Positions 41,101-53,100 of a DNA stretch of 64,000 bases are shown one piece after another; positions within the stretch are counted from its first letter, which is position 1; every line of letters starts with the position of its first letter. The position numbers and the translations under genes were made by a program. Origin of the DNA: Temnopleurus reevesii (lineage: Eukaryota > Echinodermata > Echinoidea > Temnopleuroida > Temnopleuridae); contig BQKZ01001505.1 of NCBI GenBank assembly GCA_036244855.1, positions 1 to 64,000 of the forward strand. The letters run 5' to 3'. The notes under the pieces are model-generated. The model saw nothing but the letters and a program-made list of their open reading frames with translations, had not been told where the DNA came from and made no database searches.

Positions 41101-44100
41101 GAATAAATTCTTGACCGGCAACTTCATTTAATTCATATAAACACATTGCTTCACCTGTAAGATACAAAGTTTAAATTACAAAAGATTCGGGTTGATGGCT
41201 ATGTGACCAGAACGTTGGGCTTCCTATTTTCCATCCTTTTAATATTGAAGTTTTTTTTTATTAAATTTGTATGAGGCATACCACCTAATTATCAGACATG
41301 GACAAGTTTGAATATCATACAGTGTTTTCTCTTTCATGAGAGACATAGTTCATTTCTCTAAAACAAGCTGTTGATACTTGCAAATGAAGAAAGGTCCTTG
41401 TTCATTTGATTGAAAAAATATTGAAGCCTCAGTGCACAATTTATTTGATGAAATAATTTATGATAATTGATGAATGTGGCGAACATTGTGCTCAGCCATG
41501 CATATTGATGCCATGGTTACGACCAAACAAACATGCTGACATTGAATCAATGTGAGTTAATGAATAATGTAACCTACACCAATGATGTAGCAACAAATGA
41601 AGAGAACATGAGAGAACATGAAATATTCTTCTTTAAATGTCTGTAAAGAATAAAATGAAGATAAGGGTCTATTTAACCATACAAATTCTCTTTGTACCAA
41701 CTTACATGATAGATTTTGCTTAAATTTTTAATGAGCCATTCCTCCAGTATGTTCTAAAATGCCTATTATTTTCATGCATGTGGAAGTTTTTAGTTCTCTC
41801 TTTCAATGAAATGACATATTAGGAGCGCAGAGATATCATCGTATACATGTATGATGTAGATCTCTTCTATAACCTATTGTATTATTTTGCAGAGGAAAAT
41901 TGAATTCAAGTTGAAAAAATAGATAGTTTTGATCTAGATAAATTATCTATGTGCGTTTGAGTGTTATTGATAAAGCAAATGGAAAATAGAAAATTTACAG
42001 AACATGCAGATTAATCTATGCTTATATTCAATATGAATGTATGAAGAGATCATAACACCTGTTTTTGCCAACTGTTTGTCAACTGGTTTCTTTCTTGTTG
42101 TGTTGAGTTAACCTGAGATAACAATATTGTATTTTTCAGTTCCTGGTATTTATTCTTCACTGGAAATGATGGACTTTGGAACACTACGAACTCAAGATGA
42201 ACCCAAAACCATTCCCCTCTATTTACTAAATACGGGTCCAAAAGTTGTGCATATATCAGTAAGTTTCTTTTGTAAATTGAAAACCAATTGTGCCAGGGCA
42301 AACTTCAGTATCTGGTTAACAAACTTTAATTTGATACTTGAAAGAAAGTTCAGGGAGTTCCTCGGAATAAGCAGAAGTTCTATGTTTGTTCTAAATAATG
42401 GCCTGAAGACCTACGTAGTTAAAATGAGGATTGTATGAAAGCATGTTTTATCTGTTATATAAATTATCTGAATTATCTTATCATACATGAAAAATATCAT
42501 GATGTATTGGCCATTTTAATTTGTTGGACGAAAAGTTAATTAATTTTGTTCAAGTTAAAGAATTTCAGAAAATTTTCACAAATGAACAAAAACAATCAAG
42601 GAATTTGTTTTTCCTAAGTCTGTGAATCGTAATAAATACATTTGTGGTAGCAAAATTCTTGTCTGTACAAGCTTGTATTAAACAAAATGATTTGGAACAA
42701 TTTCTCATATTGGAAGAATGAACAGATTTGAAATAATTCTAGATTTTAATGGAAAATCAAGAAATGGTCTTTTATCTGGAGATGGAAAAGTATGAAGTCA
42801 GTTTATGGTATCACTATGTAAAAAAAACCCTTTTTGATATTAGCCCTGAAAAAGCTTTGATGGTATTCTTCCAGCATAGCTTTGCTCATCCTTTTCTGGA
42901 ATCATCTCAAGAAATTATCTCTTCACATGGTGATATCGCACACCTATTTATAGTTTATCATTTATCTCTTGTCATATTGTCTCCTGTTCCTACCAAAGAA
43001 TGTGATAATTCTCTTCTCTCCATTTCTCATATTCTCTCCTTTTCTCTTCTTCTCTCTATTTCTCCTACAGTCTGTATCGCTAGTTAGAGCAAACCAGGCT
43101 ATCACAATAGATTTCAGCCCAATGGGGTTGAGACCCTCCGACACGCACATCAGAGTGGCCAACGTGACCTTTCATCCCAGACGAGCCAATCATACAAGAC
43201 TTTGGGCGGGGAAGATTATTATCAAGACGAAGGAAAAGGGTTTTAAACTTCTGATTCCATATCAAGCTCATGTACTTCAAGGGTAAGTCAATGGATTCTG
43301 CTTTGACTCAACTTTCAGGTTGATAGAACATGTTTTGTGCTTTGGTCCGATAACTTTTGATAAAGATTTTAGAAAACAGATATGTGATCAGAAAGTGAAA
43401 AAAAAATCTATACTATAGCTGACCATTTTTATTGTGTCACCTTTTGTCGCTGGACGCAGAGAATTTTTAAAATGAATGTTCATTAATCCTTTTTTGACAG
43501 ATTGCATTAAGTTATACTGCCCATCATTCATGCGAATAAGAAATTATCATTCTATAGATACAAAATATTCCCAAATATGATTTGTTGAAATAGTGGGTTA
43601 CAAATTCCATCTGCATATATCAGGTTCATAGCCTTGACATGAATCATTTTTATATTGTTATGATCCTGTATTTCAATGAAGTTTGAAAAACAAATAAGAC
43701 ATACAAGTAGTAACATGCTTTTTCCTTCCACGATTTTCTCTTTCAGTATTCTGAGGTACAGTAGAAACAACACCTTGTTTTATTTAGCGGACCCTCCTCC
43801 AAAAGATCAGACAGAGAGGAATCTTTCGCTAACCAATCTCTTCAACTTCTCCATAGTTTTACATAGCATGAAACTAGTGGATGATGCCAAAGAGGTTTTT
43901 AGTGTGAGTACCGTTCAGTTTTCATTGTTTAATGATATTTTTTTTCTAATATAATGCTTTACCAGTTTCTATTGAACCTGACCAAAGCACTCCCCTTATT
44001 ATTACCTGGTCATGGGATTCAGAGCAAGTCACCTGTTACACTAGCCTTTTGACAAGGCCTTCGACTTTGGACTTCCCCCTCGACGGCGATATGGAGTACC

Positions 44101-47100
44101 CAAGAACAGCGCGAGCGCAGCGAGCGCCATCTTGCGTTAGCAAGCTGAGACGCCGACAGGCGTCGAAGGCCTTTTGACAAGCGATCTAAATTATATATTC
44201 ATGAGGTACGAGAACAATGCATAATGCAACCCCACTCATGAATAGTTAAAGGGCCAAGAGGGTCAACCAATGAAATCCTTTGAAACGTACAGCCACGATC
44301 TCAGAATAGTCCATTTGGATAGGGATAAATTCGGAATCGCACTGGACTCTTACCAATAATATATATTTGGAATCATAGTAGATGATATTTAAATCATAGT
44401 ACATAACATTAAAAATTATTCCGATTTTACATTCATCTAAGAAATATTGATAGTATTAAAGAAACTACCATAGAGTTTCCAAAATATAATTACTATCGAT
44501 CGAAGTCACCTATGAAGAAGTTGCAATAGACGAATCTCATACCCTTGTTTAGTCTTAATTCCTCCAACCTTATAATATTATAATTGTATTATTATACGAA
44601 ATAGGTTTAGAAAAAAAATCTCGAAATTAAGATAAATAATCAGTCCCAGTGCTTATCGGTTCTGCAGAAAAGTCCATGATCTTCCAACTACTTCAAGATC
44701 AAGTCTTGATCTTTCATGAGCGACACAAGTGGCGAAATCACGAATACCGTGCTTCCAATTCCACTGGCGCGGCGCTTGAAAGGGACTCACTACTTGTTAC
44801 TATAGTCTGGGCCGGGGGAGATCGTTGTCCCGTTTCCGCTCCACACTGCCCGTCATCTTCACCGTCACAAGCTCGCTCTTTGAATTTGAGTCGTAGGTGA
44901 TCCACACATACGGGATGAAATATACCACTTTTCCCCAAAGCCTTTAGGGAGATTGACGAACAAGCTACATGCTCTAAGAGCGGCTTTGATTGCAGTTGTT
45001 TGATGCTGTGTGAAATTCGTGATATTCAACGTTTTCGCGGCATGTTGAAGGCTTTCTTCAAGTTCAGAATCGCTCACGCTCAGTATCGCAAACGCCATTT
45101 AGGATATCAGACTACGTGAGGCATATGCAAATAGCGGTCATCTTCGACTTATGCATAATTCATTTTTACGTCATTTCAACGCGCGCTCATTGGAGCTGGA
45201 CTTTCACCGACCAGAATATTACTGAAAACAATAAAAAACAAGAGGTCGGTGAAACCCTTGTTAAAAGGCCTTCGACGCCTGTCGGCGTCTCAGCTTGCTA
45301 ACGCAAGATGGCGCTCGCTGCGCTCGCGCTGTTATTGGGGACTCCATATCACCGTCGAGGGGGAAGTCCAAAGTCGAAGGCCTTGTCAAAAGGCTACTGT
45401 TACACTCGCACTGCTAAACCAACCACAGGATGTTTGTTTCCTGCCAGTACCCAAATAGCACCTGGGTGAGAGTGGCTAGTGTGGATAAATTTCTTGCCAA
45501 AGAAAATTGGTGCCGACGGGAATCGAACCCGGGACGTTGTTATTGAAGTCCATGGTCTTAACCACTAGACCATGACACCACTTGTACTGAATGGAGATTG
45601 AAATTATTTTCTACTGTTGCTTATTCCAATTGCCATAAAACAGTGCTAACAGAGATGCCAGGGTGAAGAAAAACAAATCTTACAGTCTATTTAGGTATAC
45701 TTACCTGAAGAATATCATATTTGCTTTCATTGTTTGTTAATTTATATATATTGAAGGGTTTTCCCACAGCAGGTTCCATAGAATTACCCATCTCATATTG
45801 GATTAAGTTTTTCCCTGCACACCCCGACGTCCAGGTGCGCCTTTTTTTTTGTGATACATATCTGCAGCTGATCTGATTGGTTATTATTATTTGGACCATT
45901 CTGTCTTCCTATATAAAAACAAATCACTTATAACCTCTTCATCAACCTCATTGAGATATTTTTACTTGATGAGTATATCACTCAAGTGGAGAGGTTCTAT
46001 CGATCTGTGCTCATATTCATCTCTTGAAATAACTTAATGGGAACACCAAATATATTTCCTGTTTGGCAGACATATGTTTATTTAAAATGAGTGATGACAC
46101 CATTCAGACACTTTGTATGTTATAATTACTTATGTGCCTTCCACTGGTAGTGAAATAACAGGAACTTAACATACCACTCTACACCTTTTCTAAATGTAAT
46201 CAGAGGAATTATAGAACAGCCACTTAGAATGTTACTTGTACTGTGAGTCTTAACAAATAAAAATGTTTGAAAACAATCCTATGAAAATGTCTCCCCTTTA
46301 TTGAGGAAATGTAAGTAGATTCAGTGAGAATCTTTTGGAGGGTCCAGTATAAGCTGAAATTTTTGCAAATTTCATGACTATGAATTCTCTAAAATTTCTA
46401 CTTATTATATTGCCAGTAGACTTATGTACAATTATCTTTTAAAGCACAAAAATGACAACCTGCCAATATGTATATATGTATTCAATCCACCAAACCCGCT
46501 AAAATTTAGGTACCTTAGCATATTGTTTCTTACAAAAATAATATTAATGCAAATTAAATTTATGTATAATGTATAATGTCAGTCTGAAACATGCCATTTA
46601 TTTAAACTTCATCAGTATTCAACCTTTGCTCTCTGATGTGCCATTAAGTATGCAAAAAAAATAATTACGTTACCAAGCGTAAGTGCTGTATGTTGAAGAA
46701 ATATATTCTTTTCTAGAACTCATTAACAATAAAGTATTCAAGAAAATATTGAAAACTTATCAATATGGTAAAACTCATTTTTGCTTTGTACAGGTGAGGA
46801 ATGTGAGTTTGCCTGTAGCAATACAACCACAGGAGACATACAGTGATTTGGTGTTACGCTTCAACCCAGCAAACGCATCTCAACCTGTGTCTGCAACGCT
46901 GAAACTTAACACCAATGCTTCAGTGTTTACTGTTCCAATCTACGCATACACTGGCAAGTTAAAGGTGAGTGCTTGTATGCCCTATTTCAATGTCTTTTAC
47001 ACTGAATCTTAACACCAGTCGTTTTTGTGTCAACTGTTCCAATCTATGCACACATGGCAAGGTGGTGGTGGGTTTTAGTGGGCTACAGTGAAATATCTGT

Positions 47101-50100
47101 TACACTGAAACCTAGCACCAGTGCTCTGAGATGTTACTGTCCTAATCTACACCTGCACTGGTTACAATTAGGTATTAGAAATGTTCATTACACTTGAGTG
47201 TTAGGTGTTAGCATTGAACTTAATTTGAAGTGCAGTTGTGTAAAAAGGGGAATGAATTACATTATGGTAATGCCATGAAGAGGTCGCTCAAGTACAAATA
47301 GCTTTTCTTTCTTTAGTTAAATTTGTGTTTTAGTTTCTATTACTGTACACAGAACTACAGTTTTAGATGTTCGCTTTGAGCTAATGATTAAAATTATGAC
47401 AATACTTATATCTTAAATAGATCACTTTCCACCCTAATTAGACGCTCAATGCTCTCAGAGCAAATCGGAAGAAATAAAGACGTAATGGGGATAAAAAAAA
47501 ATAAGTCTTATTGTTGCCCTTGAAGGAAGATAGTGATGTAAATTAAAATTGTCTTAGGCCAAATTTGTGCATACACTCTCAGTGCATGCTTGATTTGTTT
47601 TTGCATTAACTGAAATAAATATAGATACTGAACCTTTCAACTGAAGAGTGGCATTGATTTAAGTTAAAAAATGTCAAGTTATAAGAGCTCGTTGTTCAAT
47701 TTCCTCTTCAGTATTGTAATAGAAGGGAATTTTAAAGCCAATTTATCCATCTCCCGCCCACATAGTCTTTACAATTCTGAGAAAATAGATGCCTCCAGGC
47801 ATTCTTGAACAAGGCAGATTTCCAATCACTCTTATGTATATTGCCTCATAGAGATAATTCTTTTGCTAGCTTGCCTGTCGTTTTATGATACATAATTCAC
47901 TATTAAAATGGTTAGAGGCAACTGTCAAATGTGTTCTTGGATTTTTTTTTGAGGTTTTGTATTGCTGGAAATACCCTTAATGCAACTGCCTTGCATTTAA
48001 TCAAATATGCTAATCATTTTTACACATCCTTGGATTTTTTTTTTTTTTTTGGTGTATGTGATGTCTCTCATTCCACTAGTCTTGAAATCTGAGCTTTTCG
48101 TTACAAACGATTCAAAAGTGTTCAAAAACTTTTTAAGAGTGTATTTTAAGTGCATAAAGAGCGTGTATTTGTAAATCTACAATTATTATATTGTGAGCAT
48201 GAGAGCTTTTAGATTAACTTAATGGCTTTTATAGATTTACCTCTTCATGAGAAGACTACTGCAGCATTATTACCCTTGAGCCGGGAGCTTATCCAAATGA
48301 TTTTGACAATTTTTCTTTTTATCTATGTTAGAATTTAAATTAGAATCTCTCAGTTGTATAGATGAATCTGTTAGAATATGTATGAGAAATGAAATTACAA
48401 AATGAATGGTCAATCAGGTTGATATGTTTTCACATCGTTCGGCCTCCCATAAGGGCATTCCTTTTTGGCTGTTACCGTCAATCAGTTTAAAACCACTCTG
48501 CTACATATTTTACTCTGTAAATTTAGTGTTTTTTATGCTGTTTGTGAAATAAATGGATGAACTGAACTGAACTGAAGTGGGTGACCAAATTTCTTGCTGG
48601 AGAAAACACCGTGACTAATAACTGCACACTCCTGCTTTTATTTGGAAATGTATCACGGACCTTTATTTAATAAGATACATCGCATCAATATTCGGGAATA
48701 GCTAGTAATGTATCTGCACTATTTATCCTCCATTTGTTAAAAAAAAAACACAAAAACTATGTAGAAAATCTCTTTGAAGTGCTTATGTTCAAAGATTCAT
48801 TTGGGAGAAAAACAGTGATTGCCTATGGTAATTTAAATTTAATTCACATTCATTTGGTAAAATAAATATAACAAATATCACAAAGTTTCAGAGATTACTT
48901 CAAAAGTTAAAAACTTGTGTATCTTTATTTTGCCAAATAAATGTGAATTGAATTGCTAATTTTATCAACATCTTTTTATCAAGTAATTATTTTTTTAGCA
49001 TAGCTTAGTAATCTTCATTCCATCTTCTTTTGCTCCGTACAGTACTCAATAAGCACAGATAAAGACAAGGTAGACTTTGGGACAATGAGCGTCACTGATA
49101 CAAGAACAACAACGATAGAAGTAGCCAACAATAACCCAGTTGAGGTACNGGTCGCTCAAGTACAAATAGCTTTTCTTTCTGTAGTTAAATTTGTGTTTTA
49201 ATTTCTATTGCTGTACACAGAACTACAGTATTAGATGTTCGCTTTGAGCTAATGATTAAAATTATGACAATACTTATATCTTAAATAGATCACTTTCCAC
49301 CCTAATTAGACGCTCAATGCTCTCAGAGCAAATCGGAAGAAATAAAGACGTAATGGGGATAAAAAAAATAAGTCTTATTGTTGCCCTTGAAGGAAGATAG
49401 TGATGTAAATTAAAATTGTCTTAGGCCAAATTTGTGCATACACTCTCAGTGCATGCTTGATTTGTTTTTGCATTAACTGAAATAAATATAGATACTGAAC
49501 CTTTCAACTGAAGAGTGGCATTGATTTAAGTTAAAAAATGTAAAGTTATAAGAGCTCGTTGTTCAATTTCCTCTTCAGTATTGTAATAGAAGGGAATTTT
49601 AAAGCCAATTTATCCATCTCCCGCCCACATAGTCTTTACAATTCTGAGAAAATAGATGCCTCCAGGCATTCTTGAACAAGGCAGATTTCCAATCACTCTT
49701 ATGTATATTGCCTCATAGAGATAATTCTTTTGCTAGCTTGCCTGTCGTTTTATGATACATAATTCACTATTAAAATGGTTAGAGGCAACTGTCAAATGTG
49801 TTCTTGGATTTTTTTTTGAGGTTTTGTATTGCTGGAAATACCCTTAATGTAACTGTCTTGCATTTAATCAAATATGCTAATCATTTTTACACATCCTTGG
49901 ATTTTTTTTTGTGTACATGTGATGTCTCTCACTCCACTAGTCTTGAAATCTGAGCTTTTCGTTACAAACGATTCAAAAGTGTTCAAAAACTTTTTAAGAG
50001 TGTATTTTAAGTGCATAAAGAGTGTGTATTTCTAAATCTACAATTATTATATTGTGAGCATGAGAGCTCTTAGATTAACTTAAGGGCTTTTATATATTTA

Positions 50101-53100
50101 CCTCTTCATGAGAAGTCTCAAAGTGCTCTACTACTGCAGCATTATTACCCTTTAGCCAGAAGCTTATTCAAATGATTTTGACAAATTTCCTTTTTATCTA
50201 TGTTATGATTTTAAATTAAACTCTCTCAGTTGCATAGATGAAACTGTTAGAATATGTAAGAGAAATGAAATTACAATATGAATGGTCAATCAGGTTAACC
50301 AAATTTCTGGCTAGAGAAAGCATTGTAGTAATGACTGCACACTCATGTTTTTACTTGGAAATGTACCACAGACCTTAATAAGATACATTTCATCAATATT
50401 CCGGAATAGTTAGTAATGTATCTGCACTATTTATCCTCCATTTAGATATTTAAAAAAAAAAACACAAAAACTATGTAGAAAATCTCTTTGAAGTGCTTGT
50501 GTTCAAAGATTTATTTTGGGGAAAAACAGTGATTGCCTGTGGTAATTTAAATTTAATTCACATTTATTTGGTAAAATAAATATAACCAATATCACAAAGT
50601 TTCAGAGATTACTTTAAAAGTTAAATACTTCTGTATCTTTATTTTGCCAAATAAATGTGAATTGAATTTAAATTACCATAATCACTTTATCAACATCTTT
50701 GTATCAAGTAATTCTTTTTTAGCGTAGCTTAGTAATCTTCATTCCATTTTTTTTCCTCGTACAGTACTCAATAAGCACAGATAAAGACAAGGTAGACTTT
50801 GGGACGATGAGCGTCACTGATACAAGAACAACAACGATAGAAGTAGCCAACAATAACCCAGTTGAGGTATGTTCATATTTATATGTTAATATAGAGGGTA
50901 GATTTGATGATAATGATAATATGCAGTTTTTGTATAGCTCCAATTACCTTTGTTAAAAGTCTCTAAGCGCTCTACAATTTATTTAGTATCATTGATTGAA
51001 TATATGTATTATAAGGGGAAAAAAGATTGAAGAGCTAAAATTAACCTTGTCTTCAAGACATTTTTCATTCATTAGGCTTGCACTATTCTCAAGCAGACCC
51101 TCTTTATTCATGGAGTTATTTATTTATTTAAGTTACTTGTCTAAATATAATTTGGTAATATTTACGAAGTCAATTCCTGCTGCAGTAAATAGAGATGTAG
51201 ATTTTGAACACATTTCTAAATCAAGAGAAAAGACAATGTTTATGATGAATCTCCACTTCATTATATTCAAAGTAAAGCTCTTCCTTCCTTTTAGAATAAT
51301 TGGTGATTGTCCACCATTTTCTTCTACTTCTGTTCTGCTTTTTGTTTTGCTTGTTAGTTTGCTTCATATTTAAAAAAAAATAATAATAAATTGAATATGA
51401 AATATGCATGGGATGTGGGATATGAAATCACGATAGACAAAAGTGCACATTAAGAAAGGCATACAGCCTCAACAGAAAGGAGGCATTAATCACTGTGAGC
51501 AGTAGGGACAAATCACTGGGACAAAGTTGACAACTTCATTCAAGCATTTACAATAGAAAAATGGACACAAGGGTTTTCCTTCCCTCTTATTTGGAGGAAA
51601 AATGTCAAACAGGTGTTACACGATGAATAGGGAAGTTACATTCCTTTTTCTTCATGAAGCTATGAATGGAATTGTTTTCTTTGTCCAAAATCCTTTGTCC
51701 CTTCTGCTCACAGTGAATGAAGGCACAACAACCTTGATTTCAAAGGCCCTTACACTATAAATGTAGTTTTAGTAAACAGTAAACACAAGAAATATTGAAG
51801 TCCAATTTTCTCACCACTTTTCTTCATTTGCAGGTTCCTTTAGAGATGTTTTCATGTACGTTAGAGAAATGTTTCATGCTGCTAAGAAGCATTGAGAGAA
51901 TAGATGACAGTAACATGGATGGGAGTGAAGATACTGTTATACCCTCTGCAAGAGCTGTAAGTTAATGATTCATCCAATCTCATTAAATAAAAGATGTTCC
52001 TGCAATGAAAGATCTTTGATCCCTCTTATCTTACCTTTTAACACTTTCAGGAAGATAAAACACATTTTATTTTCTCGTTCAATAACTTTAGATGCATCAG
52101 AAAAAATAGAAAAATATTCTTTGCTAAAAATCAGACCATTACTTTAATGTCACCATTCTTTGTTTGTCGCAGAAAACTTTCGTAATGAAAATAATTATTC
52201 AAAGTGTCCAAAATCCTGAAATTGGCAACATGTTAAACATTTTAAAATCCTTAGTTTGCAAACAAATTGGCAACTTTTAACATTTCAACACGTTCATTTG
52301 GTGATGAAGATTAAATTTGGTAACATTTTATTTGATTGGAATGTTTTAAAAAGAGAATTAAAATGTCAGTGTTGCCAATTAAAGAAAGGAGCAGGGATTG
52401 CGTTTGTTGCAAAATAATTCCTTTCCTGAATGGTTTAATCATAGCTCATACTATATTTCCTTTTTTCCCCTGTCATTCATCCAGATTGTTATACCAGCGG
52501 GTCACGTAGCAAACTTTGTTGTGACGGTAACAGCGCCATTGACAGAAGGTCAGTTTGTTGGCGAGGTCATCTTCAAAACAGCGTATGAAGAGAGAAGAAT
52601 AATGGCGACGTTGAAGACGGTAGAAGGGTATCTCAGTGTACGACCAGATTACATCACCATGAAACCATCTTTCCCTGTAAGTCAACAGAATGATAATTGT
52701 AATGTTGATGATAATGATAATGGTGGGGATGGTGATGGTAAGTGATGGGGAAGGTGATGATGGTGATGGTATTGGTGTCTGCTGAGATAAAATTGTCATG
52801 TTCATTATAATATAATGTTTGCATAGCTCTTTCTTTACTACCAGAGTACATTTACCATGATTTACTCACTTTTGCCTGAGGGGGTGTTCCTAGAAAGTTT
52901 TGATCCATTGCAAATCAACTGCAAATGAGTTGAAAATTGAAACCTGCATTTTCGATCGCGCACAGCCTTCTAATAAGATGTGCATGAAACAATGAATTTG
53001 ATCGTGCATAGCAATCAACTGGAATGTGCAATCAATTGCAACTTTTGAGCAACACCCTGTAGACATTTAATGTTGATGAATGATGCTATTTTGATATTTA

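Larger units (their letters stand above)
44042..45396. mobile_element. Mutator-like (Pack-MULE-type) DNA transposon, non-autonomous
   Basis: Terminal inverted repeats of 140 bp (44042-44181 and 45257-45396, starting TAGCCTTTTGACAAGGCC) with about four mismatches. Perfect 9-bp direct repeats CTGTTACAC flank it (44033-44041 and 45397-45405). Long terminal repeats plus a 9-bp target duplication are diagnostic of Mutator-like elements. No transposase is present. The 1.07-kb interior carries a helicase gene fragment on the minus strand and a promoter-like cluster. GC content of the termini and interior differs sharply from the intron. Confidence 0.85.
43904..46793 (+). other. Intron 12
   Basis: Holds a minus-strand SINE split by a Mutator-like element (44042-45396) and an old foldback copy (46342-46540). 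The remainder is plain AT-rich intron. Confidence 0.75.
47283..49144. repeat. First copy of duplicated intron 13 / exon 14 segment
   Basis: Matches 49150-50866 nearly base for base (GTCGCTCAAGTACAAATAGC at both starts). Differences are scattered substitutions plus an extra block of about 160 bp at 48419-48580 present only here. It ends at the N at 49149. Confidence 0.92.

Noticed and set aside
42127..42438. 103-codon open frame extending exon 10 on both sides
   Set aside because: Only 42140-42258 lies between good splice sites and keeps the family similarity; the extension is read-through into intron 10.
45510..45583. Possible tRNA gene on the minus strand
   Set aside because: Acceptor, D and T arms pair, but the anticodon arm does not, and it is directly followed by a SINE body shared with 20630 and 54840. 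It is a SINE head.
49043..50866. Genuine tandem exon duplication with mutually exclusive splicing
   Set aside because: The copies are nearly identical including introns, the exons encode the same residues, and the restart coincides exactly with an N. Allelic redundancy is the simpler reading.
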